Origin: an uncultured Geobacteraceae bacterium
GTDB taxonomy: Bacteria; Desulfobacterota; Desulfuromonadia; Geobacterales; Pseudopelobacteraceae
Length of the DNA stretch: 64,000 bases
Assembly (NCBI GenBank): GCA_903875605.1
Contig: CAIQWT010000008.1
Span: forward strand, 62,001-126,000
Direction: 5' to 3'
The stretch's first letter is position 1, and every line of letters begins with the position of its first letter. A program made the translations under genes and the position numbers. Positions 7,549 through 14,146 of this stretch are shown one piece after another. The notes below the pieces were generated by a model. It made no database searches. It worked only from the letters and a program-made list of their open reading frames with translations, and was not told where the DNA came from.

Positions 7549-7869
7549 ATGGCCCTGACAAGAGACTTCAAAGAAACCATAAAAAAACGGGTCGAGTGCG
7601 ACCCTGATTTTGCCAAATCACTGCTTCATGAAGCGGTCGACTTATTACTGGATGGCGATTCAGCAACAGCCAAACTGATTCTACGAGACCTCATAAACGC
7701 CACTGTCGGATTTGAGAAATTGGCTGAAGAAGTTCAGAAACCGAGTAAAAGCCTTCACCGCATGCTTTCCACTTCCGGCAATCCTACCATGGAAAATCTA
7801 TCTGCTATTTTTGCCACCATCAAAAAAGCACTGCACGTCCGGATAGATACTACTGTTACTGCTGTTTAG
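7549..7869 (+). CDS. HigA-like addiction-module antidote protein
   Basis: A 106-residue protein with a perfect AGGAGG 6 bases before the ATG. It starts with a helical, acidic arm (DFKETIKKRVECDPDFAKSL). Then comes a helix-turn-helix around VGFEKLAEEVQKPSKSLHRM and the LSTSGNPTMENLSAIF segment typical of addiction-module antidotes that pair with RelE/HigB-type toxins. It probably binds both the toxin and the operon promoter. The pair is complete and shows no disruption, so it may be active and help retain the element. Confidence 0.85.
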   Translation: MALTRDFKETIKKRVECDPDFAKSLLHEAVDLLLDGDSATAKLILRDLINATVGFEKLAEEVQKPSKSLHRMLSTSGNPTMENLSAIFATIKKALHVRIDTTVTAV

Positions 7870-8215
7870 AACAACAATTTCCCGGCACCTTCCTCATTTC
7901 TACGAGGAGAATACAATTCAAGCGAAAAAACCAAATTTCCAACCAGAAAGTTAGACCCGCCCAAAAACCGGCGGGTCAACTTCATGCCCGTTCAACAGAC
8001 GAGGAGAAAACAAAAATGAGCAATCATAAAAGTATTGATGGGTTATACACCAAAAGAAAATAACTGATCCTCGTGAGCGGAATTACTCAGGAGGAGAATG
8101 TGACAACTCAAACTAAGGAATACAAAAGAAATGATAAAAACAACTGTTTTTCGTGAATTTGAGAAGTGCTATGAGAATGAAGACCTATGGTGGGGAAATA
8201 CTTATTGTGGTGATA
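7870..8215 (+). other. Cassette-remnant-like tail between the antitoxin and the right repeat
   Basis: No established gene. A hairpin GTTAGACCCGCC / GGCGGGTCAAC spans 7950–7980. Three near-identical ribosome-binding-like motifs GAGGAGAA occur at 7904, 8001 and 8091. Two are followed by very short frames: ATG 8016 to TAA 8063 (15 aa, MSNHKSIDGLYTKRK) and GTG 8100 to TGA 8156 (18 aa). The region is A-rich. These may be decayed cassettes or leader peptides. I would not annotate them as genes without expression data. Confidence 0.4.
7950..7980 (+). terminator. GC-rich hairpin downstream of the TA operon
   Basis: GACCCGCC (7954–7961) pairs with GGCGGGTC (7970–7977). GTT and AAC outside also pair with one bulged A. 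There is no T run after it, so it may stabilise the 3' end or be a remnant of a recombination site instead of a true terminator. Confidence 0.35.
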
Positions 8216-8259
8216 CTTTTACAAATGGCCCCTCATCGCACGAATGTTGGGGTACCCCC
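8216..8259 (-). repeat. Right terminal inverted repeat of the Tn3-like element
   Basis: Read inward from 8259 on the minus strand it begins GGGGGTACCCCAACATTC and ends GGCCATTTGTAAAAG. It pairs with the left repeat at 4096–4140. Confidence 0.85.
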
Positions 8260-8264
8260 TTTAA
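8260..8264. repeat. Right copy of 5-bp target-site duplication (TTTAA)
   Basis: TTTAA immediately outside the right terminal repeat, identical to 4091–4095. Removing the element and one copy joins CCCAGG-TTTAA-GGCTGT. Confidence 0.8.
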
Positions 8265-8399
8265 GGCTGTCTAAGTGAATCATGTGAGGTTGTTTCATTT
8301 CAATTGCTGCTGCCCGGCAGCATGTGAGGATCTTGTCATCGGTGGAAAATGTCGGGTTCGGCAGGAGTATGCACGGTGGGGGTGATGGCAGGTACAAGA

Positions 8400-8425
8400 A
8401 AAGGGCGGGAAAGTTCCCGCCCTTT
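8400..8425 (-). terminator. Intrinsic terminator of the carbonic anhydrase gene
   Basis: GGGCGGGAA and TTCCCGCCC form a stem flanked by A and T runs. On the minus strand the stem is followed by TTTTCTTG, 16 bases after the carbonic anhydrase stop. Confidence 0.8.
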
Positions 8426-8440
8426 CAGTGAACAACTTGA

Positions 8441-9175
8441 TTACGGCATTAACTCAATCTTGCCTGTTCCCAGTTCATATTTGGCTTTGACCAATACTAC
8501 TTTCCCGGAAGTGATTGCATTCGTAATGATGGTTGACTTGCTCTTCAATGCGTCAGCCATGTTGGTAATGTTTATGTCTACTGCAGCCTCGACAAGATGG
8601 TCTAGGCTGGTGTAGTTCTTAAAAGGGGTGAGTGTCGTTGCGGCAGTATGTACGGCCGGTTTGATTTGTGCCAGAATGCTGCCAATGTTCTCGTTTGGAT
8701 CAAAAACAACGGCAGAATCTTTCTTGTATTCATCAGCAGTTGAATGAACAGCTCCACACTTTGTGTGCCCTAAAACCATAAGAACTGTTTTAGCGTTCCA
8801 GTTTTTGCTGATGGCGTATTCAATACTTCCGAGCTGATTTTTATCCACAACATTGCCGGCGACTCGAATGACAAAAATTTCTCCGAGTGCCTTATTTAAA
8901 AGAATTTCTGGAGGAACTCGGGAGTCAGAGCAGGACAAAATTATCGTTTTTGGTTTCTGGCCGTTTTGGTCAAGCAGGGCAGCATTTGATACTTTGCTGT
9001 TGCTAGTGAGGTTGGTCAGGTTTCCCGCAACAAATTCTTCATTACTTGCCAATAAAGCGGTTACATCAGGATCTGTAGTTGTCGCATTCGACTTACTGCT
9101 ACACCCACCCAACCATAAAGAACCAACTGCCAGAACCAATGCTGCTGCAAGAGCAACTTTTTTACCATACGTCAT
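8441..9175 (-). CDS. Lipoprotein beta-carbonic anhydrase
   Basis: Start taken at ATG 9175 (GGGAGG upstream, spacing about 10), giving 244 residues and a proper lipoprotein signal (hydrophobic stretch 7–21, lipobox LGGC with Cys25). The catalytic zinc site of beta-class carbonic anhydrases is complete: Cys82-x-Asp84-x-Arg86 (CSDSRV), His137 and Cys140 (HTKC). It should interconvert CO2 and bicarbonate outside the cytoplasm, anchored to a membrane. Most beta enzymes are cytoplasmic, so the lipidated form is noteworthy. It has its own promoter and terminator, so it is a single-gene unit placed between the Tn3-like element and the beta-oxidation operon. Confidence 0.92.
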   Translation of the reverse strand: MTYGKKVALAAALVLAVGSLWLGGCSSKSNATTTDPDVTALLASNEEFVAGNLTNLTSNSKVSNAALLDQNGQKPKTIILSCSDSRVPPEILLNKALGEIFVIRVAGNVVDKNQLGSIEYAISKNWNAKTVLMVLGHTKCGAVHSTADEYKKDSAVVFDPNENIGSILAQIKPAVHTAATTLTPFKNYTSLDHLVEAAVDINITNMADALKSKSTIITNAITSGKVVLVKAKYELGTGKIELMP

Positions 9176-9210
9176 AAAAATACTACCTCCCGATACTAAA
9201 ATTTTTATCG

Positions 9211-9239
9211 CTTTTATCATTATTATTAATACGTGTCAA
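9211..9239 (-). promoter_or_regulatory. Sigma-70-type promoter of the carbonic anhydrase gene
   Basis: On the minus strand TTGACA (9239–9234), a 17-base spacer and TAAAAG (9216–9211), about 35 bases before the start codon. Confidence 0.6.
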
Positions 9240-9323
9240 TTCGAAATAGGTAAATAAAATGCATTTATGATTAAGTCCTAACCGTCAGCGTTAAGGTAAA
9301 TGTGGCCGCCGGGCAGAATTTCT

Positions 9324-9353
9324 GACCTACCCTGTGTTTCCCTCACGGGTACC
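9324..9353 (-). other. Hairpin between the beta-oxidation operon and the carbonic anhydrase gene
   Basis: TACCC-t-GTG (9328–9336) pairs with CAC-GGGTA (9344–9351) over a 7-base loop. It lies in the 236-base gap after the last acyl-CoA dehydrogenase gene and upstream of the carbonic anhydrase promoter. It may end the long operon transcript, although no T run follows. I see no known riboswitch. Confidence 0.35.
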
Positions 9354-9456
9354 TATTTGTCTAAAACCCGGAACAGTTCTCGATAACTACTCTAGGTTGC
9401 TGCAATAAATCATAAAATTGTAGAGAAGACCTCCGGCTAACAGTGGCTCCGAAGAG

Positions 9457-11154
9457 TTACTCCGTCATCTCATAAGCACCTTTATAGCTGTAGACATGCC
9501 GCTCCAAAACCCTGATATAACGTTCGTCATCAACATGTGCCTTGCGCATTAGTCTCAAGCTGTATGCCATCTGCTGCTCTGTGCTTGAAGGCTTACTGTA
9601 CAGCTGCAGTGCAAACTTTGACATATCGCGCACCATGAAGTCGAAAATCTGATCCACAACATCGTCATCTGTAGTGAGCAGGGCGGCGTTTTCAAGAATC
9701 AGCTGCCCGTAGACTACCAAGGTAAATATCTCGCCAACGGTCAGAAGAAAATCGATGTCCTTTTGTTGTGCAGCATCCGGGGTGGCTTTGAATAGAAATT
9801 CGCGAAACAGTACGATCTGCTCTTTGAAAATCTGCACATTTGGAAGGGTACTGGCATCATAGAGTGGGCGGTAATCGTGGAACCTGATTTTACCGAGCCC
9901 CCTGGTTGCTCCCTGATCAAAGAGATAATCGTCATTGGATGGATCGAGGCGGCGCGGTACTGCAGCGTACGCAGCAGGATTAAAAAAATAATTTTGCATG
10001 AACTTGACAATCAGAGCGATGTTAACATGAACCGTTCCCTCCAACTTTGGCAGCGCCCTGATGTCGCGGGCGGCGGATTCAAAATACATATCCTTCTCAA
10101 AACCTTTTGCCGCGATGACGTCCCAGAGCAGATTGATGACCTCTTCTCCCTGCGTAGTGACCTTCATCTTCACAACCGGATTATACAACAGATAACGCCT
10201 ATCCTCTGATGACGCTGAACGCAGATAGTCGGCAGCCCGTAGCGCAAAGAGCTTCATAGCAACAAGACGAGAATAAGCATCAACAAACATCTGTTTAACA
10301 TGGGAGAAATCAGTGACATGCATGCCGTAGAGAGTTCGTTCTGAAGCGTGATTGACCGCCTCGTAGAAAGCGTGGGTGCAGATGCCGATGGAAGCCCAGC
10401 CAAGATTGTATTTACCTATATTGACGGTGTTGAGAGTTGCATTCCAGGCGTCATCGCCTTTTGAGAGAATGTCCGCGGCAACTACCGGATAATCATGAAG
10501 GACGAATTCGGCCACATAGGATTGGGTTGACGTGATGTTTTTCACGAGCTCGTATTTCTCGTGTTTACTGTTCACGACAAAGAAAGCGTAACCGCCACCG
10601 TCCGGTTCACGACCAAAGACTGAAACCATCGCGGCTTCATTGCCATTGCCGATGTAGTATTTGTCTCCCCTCGCCAGATAGTTGCCGTCTTCTGTCGGAA
10701 TCAGTAGCATGTCGCTGGCGTAGATGTCGGCACCATGCTCTTTCTCCGACAGTCCGAAGGCGAAGATGGCCCCCTCATCCAGCAGTTTCGCTGTTTTACG
10801 CTTCAGTTCCTCATTCTGGCTCATCCAGATCGGACCCAGGCCGAGTATAGTTACTTGCCATGTATACCAGTAACAGAGTCCGTAAAAGCCGAGCAGCTCA
10901 TTGAAAGCACAGAACCTGGACGTGTCCCAGCGACAGTCACTGCCACCATAGCCGGATGGGGTCAGCAGGGTGGCAAATACCTTCTCACGTTTCACAAAGT
11001 CAATAAAGTCGGTATACCAGACCCGGTCAAAATCGTCCTGCTTCAGCTGTTTCTTTCCTTTTGCCTCGAAAAAGGCGACGGTTTTGTGGAGGATATCATT
11101 CAAAGCCGGATCGGGATGATTTTCAATCAACTGTTTTGGATTAAGCAGGAACAT
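9457..11154 (-). CDS. Acyl-CoA dehydrogenase family protein (565 aa)
   Basis: A flavin-dependent acyl-CoA dehydrogenase by its order of segments: the FGLSEKEHGAD substrate/FAD loop (about 134–144), a middle beta-domain, and the C-terminal helical domain with NIGKYNLGWASIGI and the interface segment LRAADYLRS. It is longer than classical 380-residue enzymes and has about 150 extra C-terminal residues. It is only distantly similar to the second dehydrogenase of this operon (17100–18878), so they probably differ in chain length or substrate. It follows the Fe-S protein gene by 3 bases and is the last gene of the 15-kb beta-oxidation operon. Its electron acceptor is not encoded in the window. Confidence 0.85.
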   Translation of the reverse strand: MFLLNPKQLIENHPDPALNDILHKTVAFFEAKGKKQLKQDDFDRVWYTDFIDFVKREKVFATLLTPSGYGGSDCRWDTSRFCAFNELLGFYGLCYWYTWQVTILGLGPIWMSQNEELKRKTAKLLDEGAIFAFGLSEKEHGADIYASDMLLIPTEDGNYLARGDKYYIGNGNEAAMVSVFGREPDGGGYAFFVVNSKHEKYELVKNITSTQSYVAEFVLHDYPVVAADILSKGDDAWNATLNTVNIGKYNLGWASIGICTHAFYEAVNHASERTLYGMHVTDFSHVKQMFVDAYSRLVAMKLFALRAADYLRSASSEDRRYLLYNPVVKMKVTTQGEEVINLLWDVIAAKGFEKDMYFESAARDIRALPKLEGTVHVNIALIVKFMQNYFFNPAAYAAVPRRLDPSNDDYLFDQGATRGLGKIRFHDYRPLYDASTLPNVQIFKEQIVLFREFLFKATPDAAQQKDIDFLLTVGEIFTLVVYGQLILENAALLTTDDDVVDQIFDFMVRDMSKFALQLYSKPSSTEQQMAYSLRLMRKAHVDDERYIRVLERHVYSYKGAYEMTE

Positions 11155-11157
11155 GGG

Positions 11158-12366
11158 CTACTCCTTGATAATCGGAATGATTTTAGCTAAAAATTTACCT
11201 CTGAAGAAACTCCGCAGGCTTTTTTTGATACCGCTGACCACGAATGGTGTCAGCCGTTTTTTTTCTTTGAGGATGCGGAAGTAGAGATCCTTGCGCTTTA
11301 AAGGTGGGATCTGCCAACCAGTAACGGAAATCATTGAAAGCGCGCCCTGTTTACAACTACTGACGCAGGCACCGCAGCCAAGACATATTTTGTCTGCAAC
11401 AACTCCATAACGAGCACTTTTCTGCTCTAACATCATCTCGTTCGGTATGGCTATGGCATTGACGTTACAGGCGCGGAAGCAGGCACCACAACTGTTGCAT
11501 AGCACCGGGTCGATAATGGCGCAGAAGCCGGTCTTGCCAACTCCGTTATGGTAGCCCATATGTACCCCGGCCAGCAGTTCACAGCAGCAGTTGCAGCAGT
11601 TGCAGATAAAGGAAGGTTTGTGACGTATGTTATCGGTTATGTGAGTGAGATTCAGTCCTCTGGCTGTGTCGAGAACAGCCAGCAACTCGTCAACACTCTT
11701 TTCCTCGGCAAAACCACGCCGCGCCATGAAACGGGCGGCACTCCCCAGGGAGATGCAGATCCCATCCACCGGGGCGCCTTTGCCGCAGGTTTCACCCAAA
11801 TGTTCTTTCTTATGACGGCAGTAACACATTCCGACCGCACCGAAGCCGGCATTACGGATGATGGCACGGGCCTGATCATAGGTGGTCACTTCTGAGGTGA
11901 CCGGTATATGCTCTTCATAGAGAAGCGAACGCGTCAGTGGAGTTTTGCTGCCGAAAAATTCACCGGCCTGACTCTCTTCCAGATACTCCCGCATCAGCCG
12001 GGCAAGACGTTCCAAAGGAAGATCACTACGGTTTTTCATAAAAGTGATCTCAAAAAAACCGATCAGACCCGGCAGCAGCAGGTAGTACACAGCACCGGAG
12101 TAGGGCATGTCCATCACCAGACCCTTGTCGGCCATCTTCTCCAGCAACGGCAGCAGCTCCGCTTCAGGAATCTTAGTCAATCCTGTCAGTTCCGGAAGGG
12201 TTGCCTCTTCCAGGGGAAAGCGTGACGCCACAAAGGCTTCCTGCTCATCGAAGAGTAGCACAAGAATCTCGCGGAGTTTGTCGCTGTCCACCAGTCCGAT
12301 CGGGTACTTATTGAGCCGGTCAATCAGTGGGATAATGCTGCTTTTTGAACCAAGGTGATGACCCAT
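11158..12366 (-). CDS. Two-[4Fe-4S] ferredoxin-domain protein with winged-helix-like N-terminus
   Basis: A 402-residue protein. The first about 120 residues resemble a winged-helix fold (IPEAELLPLLEKMADKGLV). Two C-terminal ferredoxin motifs, CNSCGACFRACN and CLGCGACVSSCK, can hold two [4Fe-4S] clusters. A middle region has further cysteines (CYCRHKKEHLGETC and an unusual CNCCNCCCE) that may bind another cluster. The end is basic and amphipathic. It is probably an electron carrier or redox sensor for the acyl-CoA dehydrogenases flanking it (3 bases to the next gene). I know similar proteins near fatty-acid genes in anaerobes but no assigned function. Confidence 0.7.
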   Translation of the reverse strand: MGHHLGSKSSIIPLIDRLNKYPIGLVDSDKLREILVLLFDEQEAFVASRFPLEEATLPELTGLTKIPEAELLPLLEKMADKGLVMDMPYSGAVYYLLLPGLIGFFEITFMKNRSDLPLERLARLMREYLEESQAGEFFGSKTPLTRSLLYEEHIPVTSEVTTYDQARAIIRNAGFGAVGMCYCRHKKEHLGETCGKGAPVDGICISLGSAARFMARRGFAEEKSVDELLAVLDTARGLNLTHITDNIRHKPSFICNCCNCCCELLAGVHMGYHNGVGKTGFCAIIDPVLCNSCGACFRACNVNAIAIPNEMMLEQKSARYGVVADKICLGCGACVSSCKQGALSMISVTGWQIPPLKRKDLYFRILKEKKRLTPFVVSGIKKSLRSFFRGKFLAKIIPIIKE

Positions 12367-12377
12367 ACTACATTCCT

Positions 12378-13154
12378 TCAGTCAAACTTCGAAAAGTCAG
12401 GTGTTCTTCGTTCCATAAACGACTGAAGCGCTTCCTTCGCTTCCGGGGACGAAAGCCGTTCCAGAAAACAGCTGATTTCGAACATGGTCGTTTCCCTTAG
12501 TTGTCCTGTATTTCCCCGTTTCAGAAGCGATTTAGTCAAACGTACTGCAGCAGCTGGCTGTGCCGCCAACTTAAGGGCCTTTGATCGCGCTGTCTGGAGG
12601 AGCATTTGCTGCGGTACTACTGCCGTAACAATTCCCAGCTGTTCGGCCCGGAGTGCGCTGAATGATTCACCAAGCAGCAACAGTTCCGATGCACGCTGGT
12701 GCCCCATTAACTGCGGCATAAGAAGGGTTGATCCCGCTTCAGGGCAAAGTCCCAGGCTAACGAACGGCATCTGAAAACTTGCCGTATCGGCTGCATACAC
12801 CAGGTCACAATGGAGCAGCAGAGTTGTGCCGACACCGACAGCAGAGCCGCTTACTGCGGCTATAATCGGCGTTGCTGCACACGTAATTGCGTTCAGAAAA
12901 CGCAGTACCGGGCTGTCTGGACCGGTTGGCGGGAAGTTGATAAAATCGGCGATATCATTGCCGCTGGTAAAACAGTCATCACAGCCGGTGAGGAGGACCA
13001 CTCGAATGGCAGGATCTTCATCGGCTCGCTGAAGTGCATCAGCAAGTGCACTGTACATAGCTGTGGTGAGGGCATTCTTTTTTTCTGGCCGGTTGATTTT
13101 GACTGTCAGGATTCCGTCTTGCAGATCGGCCAGGATCAGCTCTGATAAACTCAT
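12378..13154 (-). CDS. Enoyl-CoA hydratase/isomerase family protein
   Basis: A 258-residue crotonase-fold protein. Oxyanion-hole segments are GNDIADF (near 66–72) and SGSAVGVGTTLLLHCDLVYA (near 106–125). The general acid/base glutamate is present at PEAGSTLLMPQLMG, but the first catalytic Glu of hydratases is not obvious (position reads GVGTTL). Isomerase or related activity is therefore as likely as hydration. It lies between the thioesterase (3-base gap) and Fe-S protein genes in the beta-oxidation operon, in addition to the hydratase domain in FadN, so it may serve particular substrates such as unsaturated acyl-CoA. Confidence 0.85.
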   Translation of the reverse strand: MSLSELILADLQDGILTVKINRPEKKNALTTAMYSALADALQRADEDPAIRVVLLTGCDDCFTSGNDIADFINFPPTGPDSPVLRFLNAITCAATPIIAAVSGSAVGVGTTLLLHCDLVYAADTASFQMPFVSLGLCPEAGSTLLMPQLMGHQRASELLLLGESFSALRAEQLGIVTAVVPQQMLLQTARSKALKLAAQPAAAVRLTKSLLKRGNTGQLRETTMFEISCFLERLSSPEAKEALQSFMERRTPDFSKFD

Positions 13155-13157
13155 GTT

Positions 13158-13547
13158 TCATTCCCCCAATGTACGGATGCATTCCGGTACCGGCACTGAG
13201 ACTTTTTTGAGATTGTCGAAACAGACCAGCGTTGTGCGGGCAACGGCATAGGTTTTTTCTCTACCGTCGTGGAGTTTATATTCAAGATCAAAGCTGCTGG
13301 TGCCGATTCTGGTAACGACAACAGAAACGATCAATTCGTCACTAAACAGGATTGGAAGCTTGTAATCGCATTCTGCACGAGCTACCAGTGTGAATATCTG
13401 TTTGTCGGTCAGCTCTTTAAAGAAATCCTTGAACAGTTTCACCCGTGCGGTCTCAAGATAGGTAAAATAGACGACGCTGTTTACATGGCCATAAAGATCA
13501 AGATCGGAAAAGCGCAGTTCGATATTGGTGGAGAAGGTTCGTGGCAT
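13158..13547 (-). CDS. Acyl-CoA thioesterase of the 4HBT/YbgC hot-dog family
   Basis: A 129-residue hot-dog protein with the family signature RFSDLDLYGHVNSVVYFTYL near residues 12–31, where the Asp (DLDLYGHVN) is the catalytic residue. Length matches YbgC/FcbC-type thioesterases, which hydrolyse acyl-CoA thioesters. In this operon it may release CoA from stalled intermediates. The substrate cannot be read from sequence. It is 3 bases upstream of the enoyl-CoA hydratase gene and 21 bases after the exported protein gene. Confidence 0.88.
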   Translation of the reverse strand: MPRTFSTNIELRFSDLDLYGHVNSVVYFTYLETARVKLFKDFFKELTDKQIFTLVARAECDYKLPILFSDELIVSVVVTRIGTSSFDLEYKLHDGREKTYAVARTTLVCFDNLKKVSVPVPECIRTLGE

Positions 13548-13568
13548 ACGGTTGAAACTCCTTGAATG

Positions 13569-14123
13569 CTAATTCCCGAGCATCCCTTTTTTAAGTGATT
13601 CGTCAGCAGGTTTATCTCCAAGATAGATAGCCAGTACACCCTTTGACAACTTCGTGGAGGATACCGTTCCCAGCACCTTGCCATTATGGCTGGCAGACAC
13701 GCTGCCATCGTTACGGAGGTTAAGGTCAACGGTGTCACCCTTGACAAAATCTGCCGTGAACAGAGCGAGAAATTGTTTGACTTCGGGGGAACCAACAAGA
13801 TCGGGTGAATTATTCGCAAAGCCTTCGCTGAACGCTTCGATGATTTTTTCCTTTTCTACTTTTGAATGTAAAAAGTTCATTCTAATCAATTTATTGCCGG
13901 GATCATGTAAGGCTTCAGCAGCGGTTGGCAGCTTTTTCGTCGCATATAGCGAACCGATGTATACTTTGACAAAGAATTTTTTCCGCATTCCATAACCGTT
14001 TAATTTTAATTGCTGGCTATTAACTGAAACGGCCGGTTCAAGCTGTACTCCGGCGACTTCAACGGCATACGACTGTCCGACGGCAAACAGCATCAGGGCA
14101 AGCGCCATACACAGACTTTTCAT
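13569..14123 (-). CDS. Exported chalcone-isomerase-like domain protein
   Basis: A 184-residue protein with a signal peptide (MKSLCMALALMLFAVGQSYA, cleavage around residue 20). The body, with LNGYGMRKKFFVKVYIGSLY and the later FVKGDTVDL, matches the bacterial periplasmic chalcone-isomerase-like family. This family is a fatty-acid-binding fold without flavonoid activity in bacteria. A periplasmic lipid-binding role would suit a locus that takes up lipids, but no substrate is shown. It sits in the middle of otherwise cytoplasmic beta-oxidation genes, 21–24 bases from its neighbours. Confidence 0.8.
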   Translation of the reverse strand: MKSLCMALALMLFAVGQSYAVEVAGVQLEPAVSVNSQQLKLNGYGMRKKFFVKVYIGSLYATKKLPTAAEALHDPGNKLIRMNFLHSKVEKEKIIEAFSEGFANNSPDLVGSPEVKQFLALFTADFVKGDTVDLNLRNDGSVSASHNGKVLGTVSSTKLSKGVLAIYLGDKPADESLKKGMLGN

Positions 14124-14146
14124 AATAACTCCCTTATATCGTAAGT

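Larger units (their letters stand above)
4096..8259. mobile_element. Tn3-family-like non-autonomous transposon carrying an integron-type integrase and a TA pair
   Basis: A 4164-bp element bounded by about 44-bp terminal inverted repeats that start with GGGG, flanked by a perfect 5-bp duplication TTTAA (4091–4095 and 8260–8264). From left to right it holds the left repeat, an internally deleted tnpA remnant (−), an integron-type tyrosine recombinase (−), a 0.55-kb non-coding region with inverted repeats and an attC-like site, an outer-membrane-type gene (+), a RelE/HigB–HigA TA pair (+), small leftovers and the right repeat. Recombinase and tnpA share orientation with the recombination region upstream, the order seen in Tn4430 (tnpI–tnpA). 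It cannot transpose by its own TnpA. Movement would need a related transposase in trans. Confidence 0.85.

Noticed and set aside
7950-7956. GTTAGAC as a second attC core site
   Set aside because: It fits GTTRRRY, but no RYYYAAC partner lies at a suitable distance upstream. It is better explained as one arm of the local hairpin.
8131-8274. A 47-residue frame (starts MIKTTVFREF, Cys/Trp-rich) that looked like a small peptide gene
   Set aside because: Its last third is encoded by the right terminal inverted repeat and its stop lies outside the element, so it is most likely a chance frame.
9221-9456. Possible cobalamin or c-di-GMP riboswitch upstream of carbonic anhydrase
   Set aside because: Isolated GCCACTG and AGGGAA boxes occur on the minus strand, but in the wrong order and without the rest of the consensus. 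The promoter of the gene lies downstream of them.
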